From the NCBI GenBank assembly GCA_007132365.1, contig SLOS01000365.1, positions 1 to 17,856 on the forward strand: a stretch of DNA of 17,856 bases, given 5' to 3'. Of this stretch, positions 1 through 7,281 are shown one piece after another (within the stretch, counting starts at the first letter, position 1; each line of letters begins with the position of its first letter). Origin of the DNA: Bacteroidales bacterium. GTDB lineage: Bacteria; Bacteroidota; Bacteroidia; Bacteroidales; PUMT01. A program made the translations under genes and the position numbers. Under the pieces are notes generated by a model. That model saw only the letters and a program-made list of their open reading frames with translations. It ran no database searches and had not been told where the DNA came from.

Positions 1-745
1 CCCAGGGAGCGCCCCCGCCCTGAAGGCTGGCTGATACTGACAATCCTTCGATACCGGACCTTCGTGTGTTGATGTTGATGATACCACCGGCGCCCTGGGC
101 ATCAAACCTGGCACCGGGTACTGTGATTATCTCTACGCTTTCTATTGAATTTGCCGAAACCTGGGCAAGGAGCATTGAAGGGTCCATGCTGGTGGGCCTG
201 CCGTTAAGATAAACGATAAAGTCCGCAGTGCCGCGGACCGACACCTCGCCATCAGGATTAACAGAGACGGACGGGAGCCTTCTGAGAACATCAGAAGCGG
301 TGCCTCCCCTGGCTGTCTCAAAATCCGACGCCCTGTATGTGGTGCGGTCAATCCTGGATGAGGAAGTCCGCGCCAGGGCGGTCACCTCCACCTCTTCCAG
401 GTCGGTGGCTGCCTGGTTGAGGCTTACCGTTCCCAGGCTGACTGAAGGCGATTGCTGAGTTATCTCTAATCCGGTAATTTCGTTTGACTCGTAACCGATA
501 AAGGAGATGACGATGCGGTAAGTGCCATAACCGAGTCCGCCGATCCTGAAATTTCCGTCGCCATCCGAAACGTCTCCCGTAACGGGTTCCCGGCTTTCTC
601 CTGAATATATTGCGATAGTAGCAAAGGGGATCCTTTCATTTGTAGCGGGATCGGCAACTACCCCCTGAATATCTCCGTTTTGCGCATAAACCGGTAAAAA
701 TATGATGAAGAAAAACAGTTTTGCGATTATAATCTTTTTGCTCAT
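1..745 (-). CDS. TonB-dependent outer-membrane receptor, OMP_b-brl_3 type, N-terminal part (cut by window edge)
   Basis: The minus-strand frame opens at ATG 745-743 and runs off the left edge, giving 248 residues without a stop. Residues 1-22 are a Sec signal peptide (MSKK, hydrophobic core, cleavage near VYAQ). Residues about 24-110 form a carboxypeptidase-regulatory-like beta-sandwich (GVVADPATNERIPFATI, then YGTYRIVISFIGYES). Residues about 125-230 are the plug: RIDRTTYRA, TASDVLRRLPSVSVNPDGEV, VSVRG, VYLNGRP, SIESVEIITVPGARFDAQG and GGIININT. This order is typical of the Bacteroidota 'outer membrane beta-barrel family' receptors (Pfam OMP_b-brl_3), which differ from SusC. The barrel lies outside the window. 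Its substrate cannot be read from this part. It is divergent from the sulfatase gene, so it may share a control region with it but not a transcript. No clear Shine-Dalgarno site precedes the start, as is usual in this phylum. Confidence 0.9.
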   Translation of the reverse strand, partial: MSKKIIIAKLFFFIIFLPVYAQNGDIQGVVADPATNERIPFATIAIYSGESREPVTGDVSDGDGNFRIGGLGYGTYRIVISFIGYESNEITGLEITQQSPSVSLGTVSLNQAATDLEEVEVTALARTSSSRIDRTTYRASDFETARGGTASDVLRRLPSVSVNPDGEVSVRGTADFIVYLNGRPTSMDPSMLLAQVSANSIESVEIITVPGARFDAQGAGGIININTRRSGIEGLSVSASLQGGGAPW

Positions 746-928
746 GCCTGTATTGATGCTCTGTGAGTAATGGAAAATTTTTTATTTAAGAATCACAACG
801 TAAATACAAATAATTTATTGAAAAGTTCAAATTGTTTTACAGCAGCTTCACTCGTGCAGCTTAAAACACATTTTCATTTTTGCATATCTTATATTACATT
901 TATAATTTGTCAAAAATTAAAATTAACA
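746..928. promoter_or_regulatory. Divergent intergenic control region
   Basis: This AT-rich stretch of about 180 bases lies between the start codons of the minus-strand receptor and the plus-strand sulfatase, so it must hold promoters for both. A plus-strand candidate is listed separately. On the minus strand I see several TTTG elements, for example in AATTTGAAC and TTATTTGTA on that strand, but no pair with good spacing and a TAnnTTTG box. An open frame runs through the region from ATG 770 into the sulfatase gene, but its sequence does not look like protein. Confidence 0.5.
879..909 (+). promoter_or_regulatory. Candidate Bacteroidota sigma-ABfr-type promoter for the sulfatase
   Basis: TTTG at 879-882 and TTTG at 906-909 are separated by 23 bases, the distance expected between the -33 element and the TTTG half of the -7 element TAnnTTTG. 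The four bases before the second TTTG are ATAA, so the TA half does not match and the box is imperfect. The second element ends 19 bases before the chosen sulfatase start at 929, which gives a short, sensible leader. Confidence 0.35.
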
Positions 929-2551
929 ATGCACGAGAATAGTTTATTAAATCGCAGAAAATTTATCCAGTCATCTGCTTTTGCCACAGCAGGATTATTC
1001 CTGGGGGGAAAAGCAAGTGCCTCTCCTTCACCCGGACAAAAAAAGAAGCCCGGGCAACCACATATAATTTTTATTATGACCGATCAGCATCGCGGCGATG
1101 CTTTGGGATGTGCGGGAAATGCCAGTGTTAAAACCCCCCATATAGATTCGATTGCCAATCAGGGGATTCTATTTTATAATGGTTACACCTCTGTTCCCAG
1201 TTCTACGCCTGCACGAGCCGGATTACTTACCGGCTTTTCACCATGGAAACATGGTATGCTTGGCTATGGAAGGGTTGCACGCAGGTATAAGTATGAAATG
1301 CCCCGTATGTTAAGGGATTTGGGTTATTATACATTTGGCACAGGAAAGATGCACTGGTTTCCCCAGAAATCACTGCATGGCTTCAACGGAACTCTGGTTG
1401 ATGAGAGTGGCCGGGAGGAACAGGATGGTTTTGTCAGTGATTACAGGGACTGGTTTAAGTTAAATGCCCCGGGTTTACATCCTGATGCCACGGGTATTGG
1501 ATGGAATGAACACAGGGCCGGCACTTATAAATTAAGGGAAGATTTGCATCCAACATACTGGACAGGACAAACCGCTGTTGAACTTATTGAAAACTATAAT
1601 CTTGATAATCCACTTTTTTTAAAAGTCAGCTTTGCCCGTCCTCATAGTCCATATGATCCACCCGGAAGGTATCTGGATATGTACAAAGATATTGATATTC
1701 CCGCCCCCATACAGGGAGAGTGGTCTGGTGAATATGCAGAATTTCCTGAAACACCCAATGCCGCTTTTGGTGATTTTGGTAAGGAGCATGCTGTAAAATC
1801 GCGGAGGCACTATTATGCCAGCATTACTTTTATTGATGACCAGGTAGGCCGCATTCTTGATGCCTTGAGGAAAAAGGGGATGTACGATGATGCAATTATT
1901 TGTTTTACCTCCGATCATGGAGATATGCTTGGGGATCATAACCACTGGCGTAAAACTTATCCCTACGAAGGATCGGCACGCATTCCCTATATAATGAAAT
2001 GGCCGGAATGGATGGAAGCAGATATTGAGCGCGGGACAATTATGACACAACCCGTAGAGTTAAGAGATTTTTTACCTACTTTTCTTGATGCAGCCGGAGG
2101 TGATATCCCGGGTGATATGGATGGTCTCTCATTGCTGTCTCTTGTCCGCAATCCCCGGCATAAATGGCGTCAGTATATTGATATGGAGCATGCAACAGCC
2201 TACCGGAGTGAAAATTACTGGTGTGCCCTGACCGATGGAAAATATAAATATGCCTGGTATTTCAGAACGGGAAAAGAGGAGTTGTTTGATCTGATAGATG
2301 ACAGGGATGAACTGGTTAATCTGGCTGTTAGCAGCCGGTTCCAGGGTGAACTTCTAAAATGGAGGAACCGCATGGTTGAACATTTAAGAGAGCGTGGTGA
2401 AGGCTTTGTTAAGGATAATAAGCTGGTAATTCGCGAAGAAACATTACTTTACGGTCCCAATTATCCGGAAGAGGAAGAACTGGCGGAGGGTCAGAGAGCA
2501 AGTCGCTGGAGGAATATTAATTCGGCAAGTTATGTGGTGAATAGCAGATGA
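929..2551 (+). CDS. Serine-type sulfatase (family S1, alkaline-phosphatase fold), Tat-like leader
   Basis: A 540-residue enzyme expected to hydrolyse sulfate esters outside the cytoplasm. I start it at ATG 929 because a Tat-like leader follows at once (NRRKFIQSSAFATAGLFLGG, ending near ASAS). An in-frame ATG at 770 would only add an unrelated 53-residue head. The catalytic signature S-T-P-A-R at residues 92-96, followed by LLTG, is the [CS]xPxR motif in its serine form. Ser92 would have to be converted to formylglycine by an anaerobic sulfatase maturase (anSME) encoded elsewhere. Metal and active-site residues are visible: Asp52 in MTDQHR, Lys140 and His142 in TGKMH, Asp329-His330 in SDHGDMLGDH, and Lys342. 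The C-terminal part (HATAYRSENYWCALTDGKYKY, then FDLIDDRDEL) is the usual S1 substrate subdomain. The substrate is not determined; a carbohydrate sulfate is likely. The next gene starts 91 bases downstream on the same strand. Confidence 0.92.
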   Translation: MHENSLLNRRKFIQSSAFATAGLFLGGKASASPSPGQKKKPGQPHIIFIMTDQHRGDALGCAGNASVKTPHIDSIANQGILFYNGYTSVPSSTPARAGLLTGFSPWKHGMLGYGRVARRYKYEMPRMLRDLGYYTFGTGKMHWFPQKSLHGFNGTLVDESGREEQDGFVSDYRDWFKLNAPGLHPDATGIGWNEHRAGTYKLREDLHPTYWTGQTAVELIENYNLDNPLFLKVSFARPHSPYDPPGRYLDMYKDIDIPAPIQGEWSGEYAEFPETPNAAFGDFGKEHAVKSRRHYYASITFIDDQVGRILDALRKKGMYDDAIICFTSDHGDMLGDHNHWRKTYPYEGSARIPYIMKWPEWMEADIERGTIMTQPVELRDFLPTFLDAAGGDIPGDMDGLSLLSLVRNPRHKWRQYIDMEHATAYRSENYWCALTDGKYKYAWYFRTGKEELFDLIDDRDELVNLAVSSRFQGELLKWRNRMVEHLRERGEGFVKDNKLVIREETLLYGPNYPEEEELAEGQRASRWRNINSASYVVNSR

Positions 2552-2642
2552 GTTAATGTCCCTTTCAGGGATAAATACCTGTACCATTATCGAATACTAT
2601 TGAACTTGTGACTGGTGATAGAATTTTAAAAAACATTACTAT

Positions 2643-5600
2643 ATGGAACTACGCAGAAGTATTTTATGGATCAGTGGGATAATAGTTACCCTGCTTGTAA
2701 TTGCATATTTTTTATATACCGGTTATTATCACATTTACAAGGCCGGCAGAATCCTGGATAAAACCGGGGTGAAAGGCGGCCTGGTTGTATATGTTGGTTC
2801 TGCCGACGGTAAACTGACGGCTGCCCTTCATGCGAATGATAGCTATCTTGTGCAGGGACTTTCCCGCCACGGGGATCTGGTTGACAAAGCGCGAGGCTAT
2901 CTTCAGAAAAGGGGTCTTTATGGCAAGGTCTCCGTTGATCATTGGAACGGGAAAAACCTTCCCTACGTTGACAATCTGGTAAACCTTCTGGTTGCGAGTC
3001 AGAGTGAAATCGACGGGATTACACGGGAGGAGATTGAAAGGGTTCTGGCTCCCAACGGGGTGGTTTATATTATTAATGGCGGTACCCGGGAGAGCCGGGT
3101 CAAACCCTGGCCGGATGATATTGACGAGTGGACACATTACATGTATAATCCTGAGGGGGCATTTCGTTCAAAGGACAAGCGGGTTGGATTGCCACGGGGG
3201 TTACAATGGGATGATGGTCCGAAGTGGGCACGTCATCATGATCATACGGCAAGCATGCAAGCGATGGTTTCTGCCAACGGAAGAAACTTTGCGGTAATTG
3301 ATGAAGGACCTGTAGAATCAATCCAGTTTCCTTCTAATTTCGTTTTGACAGCTCGTGATGCATTCAACGGTATTGTTCTTTGGAAACGTGAACTTCACAG
3401 CTGGTACAATCATCTTTATCCGTTTAAGAGTGGCCCTGGCTGGATACCCCGGAGACTTGTTGCCATCGGGGATGAAATTTATTTTTCTCCCGGAATCGGT
3501 CAAAATCTTTTAAAACTTGATGCTGTTACCGGTGATGTTCTTCATGAATATGAAAATACATCGACGACTGTTGAATTGATTGTTTCCGGAGGGATAATTT
3601 TCGCCGCGATAGATCCTGATAAAGAATTTCCTGATTATAATCAGCAGGATCCAAATTGCTGGAGAGAACAATACAGGGCAAGTGAAATTTGGGCATGGAC
3701 CAGTGATAAGGAGAGGCGTTATCTTAAGGCTATTGATTCCGGGAGCAACGAGCTTCTTTGGGAAGCAGAGGTAAATGTTACCCCGATGACCCTTGTTGCA
3801 AATGATAAAACAGTATGTATTCACGACGGGTTGCATATGATCGCGTTCAGCAGGGAGACGGGTGATAAGCTCTGGGAGACAAGTGTATATGAGTTGGATG
3901 AAGTGCGGACTGGTTATTCGGGTCCACGGGTAATTATTAACGATAATTATGTTGTTTTTGCTCCCGTGGACAAGCTCCTTGTGTTATCAGCGGAAAACGG
4001 AAAGATATTGTGGACAGCAGATGATAAACCTCGTTCCGGTCATTATAGTCTGGAAGATGTCTACATGATTGATGACAAAGTATGGGTTTTAGGACGAGGA
4101 AACCATGGTGAGTTCACAACATATGATCTTACTAGTGGAGAAGAGGCTGGTTACCTGAGCAATCCCAAAGAATCGTTTTATATTCACCAGAGGTGTTATC
4201 CGGGCCGGGCTACAGAGAACTTACTTTTACCTCCCATGATGGGAACTACAGCCTTCAATATGAATAATAAAGAGTGGAGCATAGATCACTGGTTACGTGG
4301 TGGTTGTATTTATGGTGTAATGCCTGCCAATGGGTTTATTTACACTCCTCCGCATGCATGTGCCTGTTATTACCAGTCATCAATAACAGGTTTTACCGCG
4401 ATCACGCCCCAGACACGGCCTGTGAATATTGTTCCCGATGCCATGAGATTACAGAAGGGTCCGGCATACGGACAGGTAAAAGGAGAGAAGGGTTATTGCG
4501 AAACATCGTGGCCTGTTTACCGCCAGAATAATGAAAGGAGCGGGTATGTTAAGACACGGGTTTCAAGCAATATTTATAAATTATGGAAAACCAGGGTTGG
4601 TGATAAATTGAGTCAGCCGACCATTTCAGGAGGGAGTGTATTTGTAAGTGCCGTTGATCGACATACTGTTTATGCCCTAGATGCTGAATCGGGCAGGGAG
4701 TTGTGGCGGTTCACTTCAGGAGGAAGAGTTGATTCTCCTCCCACTGTCTGGGGAGGGATGGTTTTGTTTGGCAGCAGGGATGGTTATGTTTATGCCTTGC
4801 GGGCGGAAGACGGGCAACTGGTATGGCGTTACCTGGCGGCTCCTGAAGATATGAAGATAGTGTCATATGGTCAGCTTGAGTCTTTATGGCCGGTTCATGG
4901 GAGTGTGTTGATCGAGGATGGCAGGTTGTATTGCGTGGCCGGCCGGTCGATGTTTCTTGATGGGGGTTTATACATGTCGGTTCTTGATCCTGAAACCGGA
5001 GAGTTAATTTCCGGGAAAGTCATGGACAGGACGGTTCCGGGTACCGGGGAAGATCTTCAGGATCTTTTGATGGGCAAACACATGCCTGTTGCAAATAACG
5101 ATATTCTTTCCAGCGACGGTACTTATGTTTACATGAAGGCGCAGACATTCGACATGGATGGTAATCGGATACGTATCCTGCCCTTGCGGCCTGACACACA
5201 ATACGGTGAGGAGGTACACCTTTTTGCGCCCACCGGATTTCTGGATAATACCTGGCATCAGCGGACATATTGGATCTACGGAAGGGCTGCCGGTGAAGGC
5301 TGGGCTGAGTTCCAGCTTGTCCCCAGGCGTGTGCCTTATGGCCGTATTATGAGCATTGATGAGAATAATGCCTATTCATACGGTCGCCTTCCTGAATTGG
5401 TGGCAAACACCTCAATTAGTGAATACAGGCTTTTCAGTGCAGACAAGATACCTGAACGGAGGGTGGGTATCCCCAGGATGGAGGGTGACTGGGCAAGAGC
5501 CGAGTTTACCGATAATTGGACGCCTACTGTTACACATCCGGGTGATGTGCATATCACTACACTGGATGTTCCGGATCCGTTGGCACCACATACTGTAGAA

Positions 5601-5987
5601 TGGACAAGTCTTGCCGCATTACCGCGTGAACGATTATCGGCACTGAAATACAACTGGGAAATCCGACAGCCGGATATTATAGTCCGGGCAATGGTGCTGG
5701 CAGGTGATAAGCTGTTTCTTGCAGGGCCCAAAGATGTTTTTGACGAGATGGAGATGTGGGGTCGCTCCAATGAAGAGATATTCAGAGAAAGAAGTCAGGA
5801 ACAATTGAAATGGCTGGCAGGACAACATGGTGCCATCATATGGGTTATGTCTAAAGAGACTGGGAATATTCTGGAGCAATACAAAGTAGATTATATGCCG
5901 GTTCATGACGGACTTGTTGCAGCAGATGGCCGGCTTTACATGGTCACGGAAGGGGGTGAGATAATATGTTACGAAGGAAACGAATGA
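2643..5987 (+). CDS. Membrane-anchored methyltransferase-like/PQQ beta-propeller fusion protein, function unknown
   Basis: A protein of 1114 residues. Residues 7-27 are a single hydrophobic helix preceded by MELRRS, so the bulk should face the periplasm. Residues about 35-150 resemble a class I SAM-methyltransferase Rossmann fold (GGLVVYVGSADGKLTAAL, LYGKVSVDHWNGKNLPYVDN, ERVLAPNGVVYIING). The loop reads GSADG instead of the usual GxGxG, and the acidic ribose-binding residue after strand 2 is missing (QGLSRHGDL), so methyl transfer is unlikely. A linker (KPWPDDIDEWTHYMYNPEG, then GPKWARHHDHTAS) leads to PQQ-type propeller blades up to the end. The clearest blades are YALDAESGRELWRF (near 680) and YALRAEDGQLVWRY (near 720). 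PPHACACYY holds a Cys573-Ala-Cys575 pair. There is no adjacent Cys-Cys as in quinoprotein alcohol dehydrogenases, so a catalytic PQQ role is not supported. From memory, similar fusions occur in planctomycetes. The stop overlaps the next start (ATGA), implying co-translation. Confidence 0.88.
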   Translation: MELRRSILWISGIIVTLLVIAYFLYTGYYHIYKAGRILDKTGVKGGLVVYVGSADGKLTAALHANDSYLVQGLSRHGDLVDKARGYLQKRGLYGKVSVDHWNGKNLPYVDNLVNLLVASQSEIDGITREEIERVLAPNGVVYIINGGTRESRVKPWPDDIDEWTHYMYNPEGAFRSKDKRVGLPRGLQWDDGPKWARHHDHTASMQAMVSANGRNFAVIDEGPVESIQFPSNFVLTARDAFNGIVLWKRELHSWYNHLYPFKSGPGWIPRRLVAIGDEIYFSPGIGQNLLKLDAVTGDVLHEYENTSTTVELIVSGGIIFAAIDPDKEFPDYNQQDPNCWREQYRASEIWAWTSDKERRYLKAIDSGSNELLWEAEVNVTPMTLVANDKTVCIHDGLHMIAFSRETGDKLWETSVYELDEVRTGYSGPRVIINDNYVVFAPVDKLLVLSAENGKILWTADDKPRSGHYSLEDVYMIDDKVWVLGRGNHGEFTTYDLTSGEEAGYLSNPKESFYIHQRCYPGRATENLLLPPMMGTTAFNMNNKEWSIDHWLRGGCIYGVMPANGFIYTPPHACACYYQSSITGFTAITPQTRPVNIVPDAMRLQKGPAYGQVKGEKGYCETSWPVYRQNNERSGYVKTRVSSNIYKLWKTRVGDKLSQPTISGGSVFVSAVDRHTVYALDAESGRELWRFTSGGRVDSPPTVWGGMVLFGSRDGYVYALRAEDGQLVWRYLAAPEDMKIVSYGQLESLWPVHGSVLIEDGRLYCVAGRSMFLDGGLYMSVLDPETGELISGKVMDRTVPGTGEDLQDLLMGKHMPVANNDILSSDGTYVYMKAQTFDMDGNRIRILPLRPDTQYGEEVHLFAPTGFLDNTWHQRTYWIYGRAAGEGWAEFQLVPRRVPYGRIMSIDENNAYSYGRLPELVANTSISEYRLFSADKIPERRVGIPRMEGDWARAEFTDNWTPTVTHPGDVHITTLDVPDPLAPHTVEWTSLAALPRERLSALKYNWEIRQPDIIVRAMVLAGDKLFLAGPKDVFDEMEMWGRSNEEIFRERSQEQLKWLAGQHGAIIWVMSKETGNILEQYKVDYMPVHDGLVAADGRLYMVTEGGEIICYEGNE
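5974..5978 (+). promoter_or_regulatory. Ribosome binding site fixing the start at 5984
   Basis: AAGGA lies five bases before ATG 5984, inside the end of the upstream gene. It supports 5984 rather than the in-frame ATG at 5966, and gives an ATGA stop/start overlap. Clear Shine-Dalgarno sites are uncommon in this window, so this one is informative. Confidence 0.6.
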
Positions 5988-7126
5988 AAATAGTAATATT
6001 ATTTATTATTGGGATTAATCTTTTAATTCCGCTTAAAAATCTGGCATGCCCAATTCCGGTATTCAGATATGCCCTGGAATTTTGGGAGGCTGAACCTTAC
6101 AGGCTGGAAATATTTTATCGCAATTCACCTGGCCCCTTTGAGGAAAACCTGGTTAATTATCTTCTTACAGTAACCGGGGAGAATGGGAAGAAATCAAACT
6201 TTATTATGAGAATGGTAAATGTAGAGGGTGATGATCACGATATTCCGGAAAGTATTTTAAAAGAGGTGCCGGGGGGTGGAGGAGCTTTGATGGTACTTCG
6301 TTACCCTTTTTCGAGCGGAATTAATTCAATTCTTTGGTCGGCTCCCTTAACCAGTAAGAATGTTGATCTTTTGCTTGATTCTCCTGCCCGTGAGAATATA
6401 GCAAACAAACTGATATCTGATGTTACGGTCGTGTGGATATTTCTTGAAAGTGGTGACAGCCGGAAAGACTATAATGCATTTAACCTGCTCAACAAAGAAT
6501 TAAGACGTCTGGAACAAACATTGACTCTACCCGAATTGGATTTGTGGTTGGGTGATTATCAAAATAATTCTCCTGAGAATGAACCCCGGATTAAGTTTGA
6601 GACATTAAGGGTGTCGCGCAATAATGCTGGTGAAGATCTTCTGGTCAAAATGCTAATGAATACTGAACACTATCTTGATCAATTTGAATCGGAACCAGTT
6701 GTTTTTCCCGTATACGGTCGTGGTATAGCACTCTGGGCAATTATTGGTGATAGAATTAATGAATATAACATAACCGGAGCTGCAGAATTTCTGACCGGAC
6801 CCTGCTCATGCCAGGTTAAAAGTCTTAACCCCGGAGTTGACCTTTTGATTTCAGTGGACTGGGATAAACAGGTTGATAATATAGCTGATATAAGCCTGGT
6901 TAATCCTCTGAGTGGTTTAGGGGAATTCAGCAGCAGGGAAACAGAAGCCAGACGGCAGCTGGAATCAGTCACCCTTGAAAGTTTGGAAAAAGCATCAGGA
7001 TTAGTGCACGGTGATTCCGGGAATGGCAATATGGATGCAAGATATCTGCCCGGGATTATTCTTGCCCTGGTAGTTGCGCTTGCAGTATTCGGGAGTATTG
7101 TATTATACGGGAAGAGAATTAAATAA
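5984..7126 (+). CDS. Conserved membrane-anchored protein with N-terminal CPIPVFRYALE motif, function unknown
   Basis: A protein of 380 residues. I start it at ATG 5984, which overlaps the preceding TGA and has AAGGA upstream. Residues 1-21 are a signal sequence and Cys22 begins the motif CPIPVFRYALEFWEAEPY. The residues before it (KNLA) make a poor lipobox, so lipidation is possible but not shown. Residues about 351-376 form a C-terminal transmembrane helix followed by GKRIK, so the protein is probably type I with its bulk in the periplasm. Conserved-looking blocks are VVWIFLESGDSRKD, LEQTLTLPELDLW, VFPVYGRGIALWAIIG and EFLTGPCSCQVKSLNPGVD. There are only three cysteines: Cys22, Cys274 and Cys276, the last two a C-S-C pair. 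I recall this family from planctomycetes next to ABC transporters but know no experimental role. Neighbours suggest it works with the PQQ-type protein and the ABC pair. Thiol-based metal binding is a guess. Confidence 0.85.
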   Translation: MKIVILFIIGINLLIPLKNLACPIPVFRYALEFWEAEPYRLEIFYRNSPGPFEENLVNYLLTVTGENGKKSNFIMRMVNVEGDDHDIPESILKEVPGGGGALMVLRYPFSSGINSILWSAPLTSKNVDLLLDSPARENIANKLISDVTVVWIFLESGDSRKDYNAFNLLNKELRRLEQTLTLPELDLWLGDYQNNSPENEPRIKFETLRVSRNNAGEDLLVKMLMNTEHYLDQFESEPVVFPVYGRGIALWAIIGDRINEYNITGAAEFLTGPCSCQVKSLNPGVDLLISVDWDKQVDNIADISLVNPLSGLGEFSSRETEARRQLESVTLESLEKASGLVHGDSGNGNMDARYLPGIILALVVALAVFGSIVLYGKRIK

Positions 7127-7164
7127 TTAATATAGTGACTCGTCCGGTTTCCATTGCAGCGATA

Positions 7165-7202
7165 TGCAATATTTGCACAATGCATTCCGGATCACGGAAA
7201 TG
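7165..7202. promoter_or_regulatory. Two adjacent inverted repeats upstream of the ABC permease
   Basis: TGCAA-TAT-TTGCA at 7165-7177 is a perfect 5-base dyad. It is followed by CATTCCG (7183-7189) and CGGAAATG (7195-7202), a 7-base stem with a single extra A and a GATCA loop. The first looks like an operator-type dyad. The second could be an RNA hairpin or a weak terminator after the upstream gene. Both lie in the 155-base gap before the permease gene. Confidence 0.3.
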
Positions 7203-7207
7203 TTTAC

Positions 7208-7215
7208 TATTTTTG
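7208..7215 (+). promoter_or_regulatory. Candidate -7 promoter element (TAnnTTTG) for the ABC permease
   Basis: TATTTTTG matches the Bacteroidota -7 consensus TAnnTTTG exactly and lies 66 bases before the permease start, just after the two inverted repeats. I find no TTTG at the proper distance for a -33 element; the nearest is at 7172-7175, too far upstream. Together with the 155-base gap it suggests a possible internal promoter for the ABC part of the cluster. Confidence 0.3.
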
Positions 7216-7281
7216 GCTTTTTCAATCCATAAGCAACATTAGTGAATAATAAATATAGTATTTAATTAAGGATATAATACA

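Noticed and set aside
770..928. N-terminal extension of the sulfatase frame to ATG 770
   Set aside because: The added residues are low-complexity AT-driven sequence, and a Tat-like leader begins right at ATG 929; a promoter-like element also lies inside the stretch.
1619..2050. Open frame of 143 codons on the minus strand opposite the sulfatase
   Set aside because: It lies antisense to the conserved catalytic region of the sulfatase, and its translation shows no domain, signal or family resemblance.
5966..5983. Earlier ATG for the CPIP protein
   Set aside because: It would put MLRRKR before an already good signal peptide, while ATG 5984 has a well-spaced AAGGA and a typical ATGA overlap.
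2643..5987. Catalytic quinoprotein dehydrogenase
   Set aside because: There is no vicinal Cys-Cys, no dehydrogenase active-site signature and no cytochrome domain; the blades look structural.
6679..7185. Open frame of 168 codons on the minus strand opposite the CPIP gene
   Set aside because: It has no recognisable domain, lies wholly opposite a clear coding frame for most of its length and has no start context.
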